Assembly: GCA_008828725.1 (NCBI GenBank) | Contig: MEHQ01003689.1 | Location: forward strand, 70,310-134,309 | Length of the DNA: 64,000 nucleotides | Direction: 5' to 3' | Origin: Saccharina japonica | Taxonomy: Eukaryota > Sar > Phaeophyceae > Laminariales > Laminariaceae | In this document: piece after piece, positions 63,801 through 64,000 of the stretch | Numbering within the stretch: position 1 is the stretch's first letter | How the letters are laid out: each line of letters opens with the position of its first letter | Notes under the pieces: model-generated | Told to the model about the DNA's origin: nothing | Seen by the model: only the letters and a program-made list of their open reading frames with translations | Database searches by the model: none | Position numbers and translations under genes: made by a program

Positions 63801-64000
63801 CCTTCTTCATGCTGCTGATGTGGTAGTTGTTCCGGCTTGATTTTCCCCGCCATGAAATGTTTAAGCGTCGAGATAAGCCCGCCCCGACCGTCTACGGTCG
63901 TACATGACATACCATACATGACGTCCCCCCCCCCCTCCGCCTCCCCGATCGTCGCCCTGATTTGCGTGTTGCACGCGTACGTTCCTCGTGTTTTCCAGGG
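781..64000 (+). CDS. Axonemal (probably outer-arm) dynein heavy chain, partial gene; exons listed separately
   Basis: This span is the genomic extent of one gene, not continuous coding sequence. Dynein heavy chains are AAA+ motors that slide axonemal doublet microtubules using ATP. Spliced together, the exons read in one frame through AAA4 (GVGGSGKQT Walker A), coiled-coil stalk arm 1, the microtubule-binding domain, stalk arm 2, AAA5 ([13 protein letters not shown]), AAA6 (VVRCLRPDR) and the C-terminal signature ERRKFGP. That order is invariant in the family. About 1,270 residues of an expected ~4,500 are present; the 5' part (tail, AAA1-3) and the end of the C-terminal cap are outside. Features such as [11 protein letters not shown] and GLASENERW resemble outer-arm heavy chains as I know them, but the subtype is inference. 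Introns run from about 0.4 to over 4 kb. Two segments occur twice (see the duplication entries); the working transcript should use one copy of each. Confidence 0.93.
871..2272 (+). other. Intron 1
   Basis: Contains F1 element 914-1019 and F5 repeat 1209-1270. The rest looks unique. Confidence 0.8.
914..1019 (+). mobile_element. F1 MITE
   Basis: Diverged copy of the ~110-bp family with TTACGGGGG and CCTCCGT ends and the internal CCGTAGGTCCTATTT motif. Confidence 0.75.
2273..2398 (+). CDS. Dynein exon 2: AAA4
   Basis: Forty-two codons, phase 0 at both ends (ACAG|GTG and CAG|GTGCGA). It contains [17 protein letters not shown] and the hydrophobic strand ending in LTDSQ that serves as the AAA4 Walker B region in this family. 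Confidence 0.92.
2399..3711 (+). other. Intron 2
   Basis: G-rich stretch 2445-2512 (GGGGTGGGATC-type repeats) and an inverted F6 fragment near 3048-3085. Open frames here have no dynein similarity. Confidence 0.8.
3712..3884 (+). CDS. Dynein exon 3: AAA4
   Basis: Begins [14 protein letters not shown] and includes SGVIPDLF, the conserved AAA4 segment after Walker B. It ends in phase 2 (GAC AG|GTTCGA), and the next exon supplies the base completing Arg. The upstream boundary is CCAG|ATT. Confidence 0.92.
3885..5009 (+). other. Intron 3
   Basis: Contains a CAG trinucleotide repeat (3969-4024); otherwise no feature recognised. Confidence 0.8.
3969..4024. repeat. CAG trinucleotide repeat
   Basis: About 18 units of AGC/CAG with two CAT interruptions, intronic. 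Confidence 0.95.
5010..5196 (+). CDS. Dynein exon 4: AAA4 sensor region
   Basis: Sixty-two codons after the base completing Arg. [12 protein letters not shown] and NCTQIDLF are hallmark AAA4 motifs. An internal GTCTCG after LVK was considered as a donor, but reading through gives [15 protein letters not shown], which the family expects, so the exon ends at GAG|GTGGGC. Confidence 0.92.
5197..5735 (+). other. Intron 4
   Basis: Contains a (GCTCT)n tract at 5624-5690 shortly before exon 5, which also supplies pyrimidines upstream of the acceptor. Confidence 0.8.
5736..5789 (+). CDS. Dynein exon 5: AAA4 to stalk
   Basis: Short 18-codon exon [18 protein letters not shown], phase 0 at both ends. 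It matches the conserved helix (usually written HxSV near its end) that precedes the [11 protein letters not shown] motif of the next exon. Confidence 0.9.
5790..6898 (+). other. Intron 5
   Basis: Contains F6 fragments (6545-6625, 6704-6765), the decayed exon 6 copy (6660-6715) and an F7 repeat (6790-6837). Confidence 0.8.
6660..6715 (+). pseudogene. Decayed copy of exon 6 5' end
   Basis: GCGTCCCAGCGAGTTCTGGA matches GTGTCCCAGCGGTTTCTGGA of exon 6, and the preceding CAACTTGGTTCTAA resembles the exon 6 acceptor region. Diverges afterwards. Confidence 0.75.
6899..7078 (+). CDS. Dynein exon 6: start of stalk arm 1
   Basis: Sixty codons. [14 protein letters not shown] is one of the most conserved dynein signatures and marks the base of the stalk. 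It is followed by the charged heptad-like [12 protein letters not shown] of coiled coil 1. Boundaries are TCAG|GTG and CAG|GTCAGT. A decayed copy of its 5' end lies at 6660-6715. Confidence 0.95.
7079..8250 (+). other. Intron 6
   Basis: Contains F1 element 7275-7390 and a poly-G run near 7240; otherwise AT-rich unique sequence. Confidence 0.8.
7275..7390 (+). mobile_element. F1 MITE
   Basis: TACGGGGGACCATGTTAAAT at the left, GTCCTATTTACTACATTAGC and CCCCGTAAT at the right. Confidence 0.85.
8251..8364 (+). CDS. Dynein exon 7: stalk arm 1
   Basis: Thirty-eight codons of coiled coil, rich in K, E and Q, including [15 protein letters not shown]. The acceptor GTGTAG|ACC is in frame and the donor is CAA|GTAAGT. 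Confidence 0.88.
8365..9651 (+). other. Intron 7
   Basis: Contains F3 element 8854-9062 nested in an F1 remnant, and poly-G runs at about 8650 and 9272. Confidence 0.8.
8854..9062. mobile_element. F3 Harbinger/Tourist-like MITE
   Basis: 209 bp, flanked by TTA on both sides, with ends GGGCCCGTATTAACGA and TCGTTAAAACGGGCCC. A large internal palindrome (arms CATTGGTCAACACACGCACC and its complement) fills the centre. The 3-bp TTA duplication and GGGCCC ends fit PIF/Harbinger. Confidence 0.88.
9652..9720 (+). CDS. Dynein exon 8: stalk arm 1
   Basis: Twenty-three codons ([20 protein letters not shown] then ELE), phase 0 at both ends. With exons 7 and 9 it restores the normal spacing from the GV of exon 7 to PALLAAQ of exon 9, so no coding exon is missing here. 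Confidence 0.85.
10130..10240 (+). pseudogene. Decayed exon 9 copy i
   Basis: GATGCCGTGATAC, GGCGTCGCTTGCTTG and TGACGAAACTGGCGATG align to the exon 9 flank and start; frame destroyed. Confidence 0.75.
10301..10411 (+). pseudogene. Decayed exon 9 copy ii, intact acceptor
   Basis: TGTCAG|GCGGAGATGGCACTGG aligns to GCGGAGATGGAACTGG of exon 9 and stays in frame for 13 codons before TAG. Its acceptor is closer to consensus than that of the real exon. Confidence 0.85.
10460..10575 (+). pseudogene. Decayed exon 9 copy iii
   Basis: GGCGAGGCGTCGCTTCTTTG and GGGTCAGGCTCGAGATGAAA align with copies i and ii; frame shifted. Confidence 0.78.
11059..11163 (+). CDS. Dynein exon 9: end of stalk arm 1
   Basis: Thirty-five codons with [13 protein letters not shown] and [10 protein letters not shown], where coiled coil 1 enters the microtubule-binding domain. 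The acceptor GGTAAG|GCG is poor. Three decayed copies of this exon and its 5' flank precede it (10160-10570), one with a better acceptor. Confidence 0.92.
11164..12574 (+). other. Intron 9
   Basis: Contains a small hairpin (arms AAGGACCG / CGGTCCTT, 11318-11359) and F6 repeat 12357-12480. An open frame of 194 codons on the minus strand (11891-12475) has no recognisable domain and overlaps the repeat. Confidence 0.75.
12357..12480. repeat. F6 dispersed repeat
   Basis: GATGCTCGCAAATATCTGCC, GACATGCTCCGTCCCGGCAT and GAGGGTCTATAGTCATACGA; related sequences at 6545-6765, 54745-54870 and, inverted, 60430-60475. Confidence 0.8.
12575..12730 (+). CDS. Dynein exon 10: microtubule-binding domain
   Basis: Fifty-two codons, [15 protein letters not shown] then [15 protein letters not shown] and EYRGEDVPE. 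This is the small domain at the stalk tip that contacts tubulin. The donor is the unusual GAG|GTCTGT. Confidence 0.93.
13402..13426 (+). pseudogene. Decayed exon 11 fragment, block 1 copy 1
   Basis: GTGAAGCGCGTGCAGCCTCT is the start of exon 11 with one change; truncated by the deletion that also shortens the SINE. Confidence 0.8.
13427..13650 (-). mobile_element. tRNA-derived SINE, block 1 copy 1 (internally deleted)
   Basis: Minus-strand head at 13581-13650 has box A-like TAGACCAGTGG and a perfect box B GTTCGATTCCC. The tail reaches the decayed exon 11 fragment; about 190 bp present in copy 2 is missing. Confidence 0.8.
13776..13901 (+). CDS. Dynein exon 11, first copy: end of microtubule-binding domain
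   Basis: Forty-two codons starting [15 protein letters not shown] and ending [19 protein letters not shown], phase 0 at both ends. The second copy at 19754-19879 encodes the same peptide. A decayed fragment of the exon lies upstream at 13402-13426. Confidence 0.92.
14184..14288 (+). mobile_element. F1 MITE, block 1 copy 1
   Basis: TACGGAGGACCATAGTAAAT left, CCTATTTACGATGCCTCCCC right; same insertion as 20164-20268. Confidence 0.88.
14404..14490 (+). pseudogene. Exon 12-like pseudo-exon, block 1 copy 1
   Basis: Between CTGCAG and GTACAG, 29 phase-0 codons, [20 protein letters not shown], similar to exon 12 ([19 protein letters not shown]). The end is Cys-rich and unlike a stalk. Between the block copies five of eight changes alter the residue, while real exons change silently, so it is probably decaying. 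Confidence 0.75.
14878..14961 (+). CDS. Dynein exon 12, first copy: stalk arm 2
   Basis: Twenty-eight codons, [19 protein letters not shown], the start of coiled coil 2, between GCAG|ATA and AAG|GTACGA. Second copy 21662-21745. A decayed paralogous exon lies at 14404-14490. Confidence 0.92.
15359..16589 (+). mobile_element. F2 element interrupted by F3 (block 1 copy 1)
   Basis: Left end GACGCGTGCTACGATAGAGG, right end CCTTAAGGTAGCATGCGTC. The F3 element 15512-16426 splits it. The intact orthologue is 22166-22478. Confidence 0.88.
15512..16426. mobile_element. F3 Harbinger-like element, long version
   Basis: 915 bp, TTA on both sides, ends GGGCCCATCTTAACGA and TCGTTAATATGGGCCC. The interior includes an F5 repeat and a GC-rich stretch with a 150-codon minus frame of unknown origin. 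Missing at the matching site in block 1 copy 2. Confidence 0.87.
17208..17341 (+). CDS. Dynein exon 13, first copy: stalk arm 2
   Basis: Coiled coil 2, [19 protein letters not shown] and [12 protein letters not shown], ending phase 2 (CG|GTACGT). The second copy (23090-23223) has five silent changes and one K-to-R change. Confidence 0.93.
17342..18670 (+). other. Intron 13, first copy
   Basis: Contains a partial F3 end inserted at 17650-17740 with a local direct repeat (ATATCATACCTAAG), absent from the second copy. Confidence 0.75.
18671..18736 (+). CDS. Dynein exon 14, first copy: base of stalk arm 2
   Basis: Twenty-two residues, [19 protein letters not shown], joining stalk arm 2 to AAA5. 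It begins with one base completing Arg and ends phase 2 (ACA AG|GTCGGT). It follows a run of G directly before its CAG acceptor. Confidence 0.9.
18956..18956. other. Single ambiguous base at duplication junction
   Basis: The only isolated N in the window sits exactly at the junction of the two block 1 copies. The flanking sequence suggests C. Confidence 0.9.
19192..19245 (+). pseudogene. Decayed exon 11 fragment, block 1 copy 2
   Basis: About 45 bases similar to exon 11 (CTGCTAGTGGAGCCACACTT versus CTGCTATTGGAGCCAGACTT), lacking an acceptor. Confidence 0.85.
19295..19626 (-). mobile_element. tRNA-derived SINE, block 1 copy 2
   Basis: About 330 bp. Head 19558-19626 on the minus strand contains TAGACCAGTGGTTAA and AGTTCGAATCC; the T arm does not pair fully, so this is a SINE head and not a tRNA gene. 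The body (GATCCGGGGTCAC, GAGAAGACTTC) recurs at 47617 and 50686. Confidence 0.82.
19754..19879 (+). CDS. Dynein exon 11, second copy
   Basis: Same 42-codon peptide as 13776-13901, with silent differences only. Joining exon 14 first copy (phase 2) to this phase-0 exon reads AGG AGG TCG TGA, an immediate stop, so the two copies cannot be spliced in series. Confidence 0.85.
20164..20268 (+). mobile_element. F1 MITE, block 1 copy 2
   Basis: Orthologue of 14184-14288; the insertion predates the split of the two copies. Confidence 0.88.
20399..20485 (+). pseudogene. Exon 12-like pseudo-exon, block 1 copy 2
   Basis: Second copy of 14404-14490; open in the same phase with both dinucleotide splice signals, but peptide changes are concentrated at the 3' end. 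Confidence 0.75.
20637..21419. mobile_element. F4 foldback element, 783-bp near-perfect palindrome
   Basis: CAGTAGTAACCATTTGA at the left is the inverse of the right end; the arms of ~390 bp meet at CCTTACTGAACAGTAAGG around 21029. TA flanks both ends. Block 1 copy 1 shows the empty site GGTACTATATTC near 14635, matching the filled site minus element and one TA. TA duplication suggests Tc1/mariner mobilisation. Each arm carries the same ~72-codon open frame, a mirror image and not a gene. Confidence 0.93.
21662..21745 (+). CDS. Dynein exon 12, second copy
   Basis: Same peptide as 14878-14961, with acceptor GTGCAG and donor GTACGA conserved. Confidence 0.85.
21746..23089 (+). other. Intron 12, second copy
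   Basis: (GTT)n stretch near 21967-22000 and uninterrupted F2 element 22166-22478. Confidence 0.8.
22166..22478 (+). mobile_element. F2 TIR element (block 1 copy 2)
   Basis: Uninterrupted 313-bp version, showing the empty site for the F3 insertion. Confidence 0.88.
23090..23223 (+). CDS. Dynein exon 13, second copy
   Basis: Copy of 17208-17341. It differs by silent third-position changes and one conservative K-to-R (HLGRLEKSF). The reading frame and both splice sites are intact. Confidence 0.85.
23224..24447 (+). other. Intron 13, second copy
   Basis: Counterpart of 17342-18670 without the F3 fragment. Poly-T near 23585 and poly-G before the acceptor. Confidence 0.8.
24448..24513 (+). CDS. 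Dynein exon 14, second copy
   Basis: Copy of 18671-18736 with one silent change (ACG to ACA). From here the phase matches exon 15 (AG+G), so this copy continues normally into AAA5. Confidence 0.85.
24734..25065. repeat. GATCTGTAT / GTAGATGATCTATCT repeats
   Basis: Two successive degenerate arrays rich in GATCT, starting at the right edge of block 1. Confidence 0.8.
25138..25409. mobile_element. F8 TIR element
   Basis: 272 bp. GACTGGTGCTACGGTAGGGG and CCCCTACTGTAGCACCAGTC are inverted termini, with TTTC directly repeated on both sides, a 4-bp target duplication. Inner part contains CACTCGGCCGAGTGGCTC. Confidence 0.9.
26132..26230 (+). CDS. Dynein exon 15, first copy: AAA5 start
   Basis: [19 protein letters not shown] then [11 protein letters not shown], the degenerate AAA5 nucleotide-site region of dyneins. 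The acceptor is CCAATAG, and the donor AATAG|GTTCGG leaves phase 2. Second copy 30762-30860. Confidence 0.92.
   Translation, partial: GLEHSRRRSAGGCLCELRGCFQQGLSSGAVEK
26231..27985 (+). other. Intron 15, first copy
   Basis: (CTAACG)n array 26320-26697 with a smaller remnant at 26936-27015; the remainder is duplicated in block 2 but otherwise unrecognised. Confidence 0.8.
26320..26697. repeat. (CTAACG)n hexamer array
   Basis: About 60 units (reverse strand TTAGCG), open in all frames as alternating dipeptides. Intronic. Confidence 0.97.
27986..28067 (+). CDS. Dynein exon 16, first copy: AAA5
   Basis: One base completing Arg, then [19 protein letters not shown] and QMLTSDSK. The acceptor is TAAG and the donor AAG|GTATTT. 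It connects exon 15 to the WPLMIDPQ exon in frame. Confidence 0.88.
28801..28993 (+). mobile_element. F2 element, 3'-truncated
   Basis: Starts GACGCGTGCTACGATAGAG and stops where the next F2 element begins. Also present at 33515-33712. Confidence 0.8.
28994..29240 (+). mobile_element. F2 TIR element, block 2 first copy only
   Basis: 247 bp, GACGCGTGCTACGGTAGAGG to CTCTATCGTAGCATGCGTC, flanked by TACT on both sides, an apparent 4-bp target duplication. Confidence 0.9.
29765..29883 (+). CDS. Dynein exon 17, first copy: AAA5 core
   Basis: [20 protein letters not shown] and [13 protein letters not shown], a diagnostic AAA5 signature. The acceptor CCCGAAG is weak but the frame joins exactly. It ends phase 2. 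Confidence 0.92.
29884..30761 (+). other. Segment between block 2 copies
   Basis: An F8-related sequence and (TA)-rich 40-45-bp repeats run into the N gap 30238-30718, then a poly-C tract. Confidence 0.75.
30238..30718. other. Assembly gap (481 N)
   Basis: Run of N between the two copies of block 2. Its left edge lies in a (TA)-rich repeat and its right edge in a poly-C run. No gene prediction across it is meaningful. Confidence 1.
30762..30860 (+). CDS. Dynein exon 15, second copy
   Basis: Same peptide as 26132-26230 (TAT/TAC silent change). Exon 17 first copy ends phase 2 and this exon starts with the completing base, so unlike block 1 an in-series transcript would stay in frame and repeat part of AAA5. 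Confidence 0.85.
   Translation, partial: GLEHSRRRSAGGCLCELRGCFQQGLPSGAVEK
30861..32697 (+). other. Intron 15, second copy
   Basis: (CTAACG)n array 30945-31408, longer and differently interrupted than in the first copy, with a remnant at 31650-31720. Confidence 0.8.
30945..31408. repeat. (CTAACG)n hexamer array, block 2 second copy
   Basis: About 75 units with a central interruption near 31170-31195; length differs from the first copy. Confidence 0.97.
32698..32779 (+). CDS. Dynein exon 16, second copy
   Basis: Same peptide as 27986-28067, splice sites intact (donor GTATCT). Confidence 0.85.
33515..33712 (+). mobile_element. F2 element, 3'-truncated
   Basis: Counterpart of 28801-28993 in block 2 second copy. 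Confidence 0.8.
33713..33825 (+). mobile_element. F1 MITE in block 2 second copy only
   Basis: ATTACGGGGGACCATAG to CACCCCGTAAT. The corresponding place in the first copy holds an F2 element instead. Confidence 0.88.
34349..34467 (+). CDS. Dynein exon 17, second copy
   Basis: Same peptide as 29765-29883; every base difference I see is silent (GGA/GGG, AGA/AGG, TTG/TTA, TTG/CTG). Confidence 0.85.
34468..35256 (+). other. Intron 17
   Basis: AT-rich tandem repeat 34746-34845 (unit GGGGGTATATAGTATATATA-like) ending in an F8-type terminus CCGTAGCACCAGTC at 34871. Right edge of block 2. Confidence 0.8.
35257..35329 (+). CDS. Dynein exon 18: AAA5
   Basis: One base completing Arg, then [19 protein letters not shown], continuing directly from PQLQGIR as in other dyneins. 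The donor is GAG|GTGAGG. Confidence 0.87.
35924..36042 (-). mobile_element. F1 MITE
   Basis: Reverse orientation: ACCTACGGTAAACAC near the left, TTTACTATGCCCCCCCGTAA at the right. Confidence 0.85.
36121..36362 (-). mobile_element. F2 TIR element
   Basis: Reverse orientation; CTACGATAGAGGTGCACC left, CTGCCGTAGCACGCGTC right. Confidence 0.88.
36453..36510. repeat. F7 dispersed repeat
   Basis: GAAAGGGATGCGTGGTCAAC then GGCAAGCAACAAAT; other copies at 6790-6837, 42345-42405 and 58545-58608. Confidence 0.8.
36644..36748 (+). CDS. Dynein exon 19: AAA5
   Basis: Thirty-five codons, [19 protein letters not shown] and [10 protein letters not shown], the conserved 'leave a good neighbour' strand of AAA5. 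Boundaries CGCAG|GCG and CAG|GTGAGA. Confidence 0.92.
38190..38425. repeat. G-rich GGTGGGTGGGTAG minisatellite
   Basis: Degenerate array of GGTGGGT units; the plus strand has many GGG runs and could form G-quadruplexes. Confidence 0.9.
38796..40793. mobile_element. 2.0-kb TIR element, non-autonomous
   Basis: GACCACTTGCCATAACGAGA at 38796 is inverted at 40793, about 50 bp almost identical and weaker similarity beyond, with TA on both sides. The interior has open frames of 214 codons (+, 39066-39710) and 175 and 153 codons (-), none with a transposase or other domain I recognise. Confidence 0.85.
41014..41180 (+). CDS. Dynein exon 20: AAA5 end
   Basis: [19 protein letters not shown], then [18 protein letters not shown] and [11 protein letters not shown]. 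Strong polypyrimidine tract before CCAG; donor AG|GTAAGC. This is one of the most conserved stretches of the motor. Confidence 0.95.
41181..42115 (+). other. Intron 20
   Basis: (ACAACG)-like low complexity 41846-41948. A short motif TGAGTGATCAATGTTGAAGC (41780) is shared with 29663 and 34246. Confidence 0.75.
42116..42197 (+). CDS. Dynein exon 21: AAA5-AAA6 linker, GC donor
   Basis: [20 protein letters not shown] then TKNDLVQ. The coding frame requires the exon to stop at GTC CAG, where the intron starts GCAAGA. This is a GC-AG intron; no usable GT is nearby in frame. Confidence 0.9.
42198..43667 (+). other. Intron 21, GC-AG
   Basis: F7 repeat 42345-42405 and F5 fragment 42495-42540. Starts with GCAAGA. 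Confidence 0.8.
43668..43772 (+). CDS. Dynein exon 22: linker helix
   Basis: [20 protein letters not shown] then [10 protein letters not shown]. The donor GAG|GTGGGG runs straight into a telomere-like repeat at the start of the intron. Confidence 0.92.
43776..43828. repeat. Interstitial telomere-like array
   Basis: TTAGGTTTAGGTTTAGGG then about six TTAGGG units, beginning four bases after the exon 22 donor. Confidence 0.95.
45015..45095. repeat. GATCTG-type repeat
   Basis: About eight units of GATCTGTCC/GATCTGGCTG just before exon 23. Confidence 0.85.
45111..45194 (+). CDS. Dynein exon 23: linker helix, GC donor
   Basis: [20 protein letters not shown] then ETEAGINE. The family continues INE-ARE, which is exactly the start of exon 24, so the exon ends at GAG and the donor is GCAAGC, the second GC-AG intron. 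Confidence 0.9.
45195..46031 (+). other. Intron 23, GC-AG
   Basis: Decayed exon 24 copy at 45851-45960; otherwise unrecognised. Confidence 0.8.
45851..45960 (+). pseudogene. Decayed exon 24 copy
   Basis: GAGCGTACCGGCTTGTGGCG + GCCGAGG aligns to GAGGTGTACCGGCCCGTGGC + GGCCGAGG of exon 24; downstream similarity fades and the frame is lost. Confidence 0.85.
46032..46144 (+). CDS. Dynein exon 24: AAA6
   Basis: [19 protein letters not shown] then [11 protein letters not shown]. AREnYRPvA is diagnostic for dynein heavy chains. Acceptor TTCAG; donor AG|GTGAGC, phase 2. A decayed copy lies at 45851-45960. Confidence 0.94.
46296..46398 (+). mobile_element. F1 MITE
   Basis: TACGGGGGAACGTAG left, GATTACTATGGCCCCCGGTA right. 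Confidence 0.82.
46877..46986 (+). pseudogene. Partial duplicate of exon 25 with its upstream intron
   Basis: About 110 bp repeated directly at 46987-47095. The unit includes TTTTTTAAGGCCATCAACTC, the first part of exon 25, without the GAAG acceptor. Confidence 0.88.
47062..47133 (+). CDS. Dynein exon 25: AAA6
   Basis: [19 protein letters not shown], between phase-2 junctions. The acceptor CTGAAG|G was chosen because it alone restores the frame from SFT-R to FFFKAI. An upstream partial duplicate lies at 46935-46977. Confidence 0.87.
47431..47541 (+). mobile_element. F1 MITE
   Basis: TTACGGGGGGGCATAATAAG left, TTTTTACTATGGTCCCC right. Confidence 0.82.
47617..47800 (-). mobile_element. SINE body fragment, no tRNA head
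   Basis: Shares TAACTCAGATCCGGGGTC and GAGAAGACTTC with the complete copies; interrupted by poly-C. Confidence 0.75.
47927..48060 (-). mobile_element. F1 MITE, diverged
   Basis: TTACGGGTGACCATAGTAAA left and TTTGGTCCTATTTTC right, with an inner GACTTACGGTAAACATAAAA. Confidence 0.7.
48127..48265 (-). mobile_element. F1 MITE, diverged
   Basis: TTACGGGGGGGGAGGCATAG left, TCGGTCCTATTTTCTATG right; adjacent to and similar to 47927-48060. Confidence 0.7.
48459..48706 (+). mobile_element. F2 TIR element
   Basis: GGTGCTACGGTAGAGGTAGC left, CTCTATCGTAGCATGCGTC right. Confidence 0.88.
48730..48789. repeat. F5 dispersed repeat
   Basis: CACACTAATTCCAAGT ... GGGACCGGTTCTTAAGGGG. Copies in either orientation at 1209-1270, 15542-15607, 36905-36965, 42495-42540, 50312-50398 and 55267-55325. 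Confidence 0.8.
48922..49439 (-). mobile_element. F2 element interrupted by F3
   Basis: GACGCATGCTCCGATAGC left, CCTCTATCGTAGCACGCGTC right; F3 element 49131-49364 sits at the GGTTAAGG of the F2 consensus. Confidence 0.85.
49131..49364. mobile_element. F3 Harbinger/Tourist-like MITE
   Basis: 234 bp between TTAA sequences, ends GGGCCCGTTTTAACGA and TCGTTAATATGGGCC; shares TTTGGTGCTGGTGCGTGTG with the other copies. Confidence 0.87.
49683..49788 (-). mobile_element. F1 MITE
   Basis: CGGGGGACCATAGTAAATAA left, TGATTACTATGCCCCCTCCC right. Confidence 0.83.
50139..50238 (+). CDS. Dynein exon 26: AAA6
   Basis: [20 protein letters not shown] then [13 protein letters not shown]. RGLFEkhkLIF is conserved in the family. 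Long pyrimidine tract and TTTCAG acceptor; donor AAG|GTACAG. Confidence 0.93.
50686..51042 (-). mobile_element. tRNA-derived SINE with a different tRNA head
   Basis: Body matches the 19295 copy; the head at 50965-51040 (minus) has TGGGCTAGTAGG and GAGTTCGAGCCCC, closer to another tRNA than the first head. Confidence 0.8.
51240..51319 (+). mobile_element. F1 MITE, 5'-truncated
   Basis: Only the right part remains (TGTACCATAGGTCCTATTTA to CCTCCGTAAT). Confidence 0.75.
51378..51470. repeat. (CTCCCT)n array
   Basis: Polypyrimidine hexamer repeat about 75 bases before exon 27. Confidence 0.95.
51547..51707 (+). CDS. Dynein exon 27: AAA6
   Basis: [36 protein letters not shown], ending phase 2 (GG|GTGAGG). 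The start is uncertain: AAG|TTC at 51547 or GAG|ACA at 51568 both keep phase 0. The [10 protein letters not shown] insert is low-complexity. Confidence 0.82.
51785..52830. repeat. 27-bp minisatellite
   Basis: About 28 degenerate units of TTAGGGACATCCGTACGGTC + CTTATAT, split by the F8 element at 51897-52164. Units are contiguous without spacers. Confidence 0.93.
51897..52164. mobile_element. F8 TIR element inside minisatellite
   Basis: 268 bp, GACTGGTGCTGCGATAGGGG to CCCTACCGTAGCACGAGTC, inserted into the 27-bp tandem array. Confidence 0.88.
53130..53260 (+). pseudogene. Decayed exon 28 copy
   Basis: TTTTTCCAAGCTGGCCGACG and, further on, GGTTCGCGAGCGGCTCGA resemble GTTTTCGAAGCTGGCCAATG and GGTTCCGCGAGTGGTTCGAC of exon 28, with insertions between. 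Confidence 0.7.
53514..53685 (+). CDS. Dynein exon 28: AAA6 signature
   Basis: [37 protein letters not shown] and [19 protein letters not shown] is the universal AAA6 motif. Phase 1-base start, GACAG acceptor, donor CAG|GTGTGC. A decayed copy lies upstream at about 53130-53260. Confidence 0.95.
53916..54186. repeat. (GCCTTA)n hexamer array
   Basis: About 45 units (TTAGCC phase) in the intron after exon 28. Confidence 0.97.
54745..54870. repeat. F6 dispersed repeat
   Basis: Close relative of 12357-12480, also placed just before an exon and ending in a poly-C run. Confidence 0.8.
54920..55000 (+). CDS. Dynein exon 29: AAA6
   Basis: [20 protein letters not shown] then AKLNSFQ, 27 codons, phase 0 at both ends, continuing from DRVTQ as in the family. 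Confidence 0.9.
55001..56005 (+). other. Intron 29
   Basis: F8-like right end near 55187-55201, F5 55267-55325, poly-G near 55598. Confidence 0.75.
56006..56158 (+). CDS. Dynein exon 30: AAA6
   Basis: Fifty-one codons with [19 protein letters not shown] and TYHDISLGQ. [10 protein letters not shown] is the conserved AAA6 strand. Acceptor TTTTCAG; donor CAG|GTATAT. Confidence 0.93.
56334..56443 (+). mobile_element. F1 MITE
   Basis: TTACGAAGGATCATAGTAAA left, GTCCTATTTACTACATTAGC right. Confidence 0.83.
56931..57032 (+). mobile_element. F1 MITE
   Basis: TTTGGGGGACCATAGTAAAT left, ATTTACTATGGCCCCCCGC right. Confidence 0.83.
57305..57575. repeat. 9-bp (GGATATAAC)n array
   Basis: About 30 units, no stop in either strand because 9 is a multiple of 3. 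Confidence 0.93.
57715..57800. repeat. 21-bp repeat, four units
   Basis: Units of CGGACACCATCCATTGTATC. Confidence 0.9.
58012..58125 (+). mobile_element. SINE body fragment, opposite orientation
   Basis: GGACCTGAGTTACGACGATG and following GGAGGGAGAG are the inverse of the body of the other copies. Confidence 0.65.
58753..58800 (+). CDS. Dynein exon 31: SLGQGQEVVA junction
   Basis: Sixteen codons, [16 protein letters not shown], the highly conserved GQEVVA motif that follows SLGQ. Acceptor TCACAG; donor CAG|GTGACA. Confidence 0.92.
58801..59835 (+). other. Intron 31
   Basis: Palindromic GATCTAGATCATGATCTA minisatellite 59370-59745. Confidence 0.8.
59370..59745. repeat. Palindromic GATCTAGATCATGATCTA minisatellite
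   Basis: Degenerate units of GATCTAGATCATGATCTATC + TGTAGAT, rich in self-complementary GATC and CTAG words. Confidence 0.9.
59836..59996 (+). CDS. Dynein exon 32: C-terminal region
   Basis: [20 protein letters not shown] and [19 protein letters not shown], ending phase 2 (CAA AG|GTGTGA). GHWVxLqNxHL is diagnostic. Its 3' end plus donor is repeated downstream in four decayed copies. Confidence 0.95.
60040..60370 (+). pseudogene. Three decayed tandem copies of the exon 32 3' end
   Basis: Period about 120 bp. Each unit repeats CCCCGGGTTCCGCGTG...CCAACATGATACCCGTGGG...CTGCAAAG with its donor region and the following GTGAACTGGGTTTCCTTTCG. Confidence 0.92.
60815..61062 (+). mobile_element. F2 TIR element
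   Basis: CGATAGAGGTAACAC left, GGTGCACGCCTATCGTAGCA right. Confidence 0.83.
61245..61345 (+). pseudogene. Further decayed exon 32 3' end
   Basis: CTCCGACCCTTCCAACATGA and GAGCTGGGTTTCCTTTCGTA match the same unit about 0.9 kb further on, just before exon 33. Confidence 0.85.
61418..61519 (+). CDS. Dynein exon 33: C-terminal region
   Basis: [18 protein letters not shown] then [12 protein letters not shown]. TNEPPtGlraNL is conserved. It opens with the base completing Arg and closes phase 2 at AAG|GTACGA. Confidence 0.93.
61576..61679 (+). mobile_element. F1 MITE
   Basis: TAACGAGGGACCATATTAAA left, GTTTACTATGGTTCCCCGTA right. Confidence 0.83.
61755..61795 (+). pseudogene. Short decayed exon 33 fragment
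   Basis: GAAACCTCAAGCAGGCGTTC resembles GCAAACCTGAAGCAGGCGTT of exon 33. Confidence 0.6.
62268..62511 (-). mobile_element. F2 TIR element
   Basis: CTACGATAGAGGTGCACCAT left, CTACCTCTACCGTAGCACTA right. Confidence 0.87.
62550..62950. repeat. Degenerate ~60-bp repeat
   Basis: Six to seven diverged units with the core GCCCATCAGATCGAGGAACC followed by TGCTCTTTGG. The minus strand is open for 162 codons with a ~20-residue periodicity; no coding role is supported. Confidence 0.75.
63069..63309 (+). mobile_element. F2 TIR element
   Basis: GATGCGTGCTACGTAGCAC left, CATCTCTATCGTAGCATG right. Confidence 0.85.
63500..63572 (+). CDS. Dynein exon 34: C-terminal region
   Basis: [20 protein letters not shown] then FGPK. 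FxLCyFHAxxxERRKFGP is a near-universal dynein heavy-chain signature. Donor AAG|GTGAGA. Confidence 0.94.
63573..63998 (+). other. Intron 34
   Basis: Poly-C run near 63927; nothing else recognised. Confidence 0.75.
63999..64000 (+). CDS. Dynein exon 35, first bases only
   Basis: A TTTTCCAG acceptor ends at 63998 and is followed by GG. The family continues with GW after RKFGPK, so a Gly codon starting GG fits; the exon continues beyond the window. Confidence 0.6.
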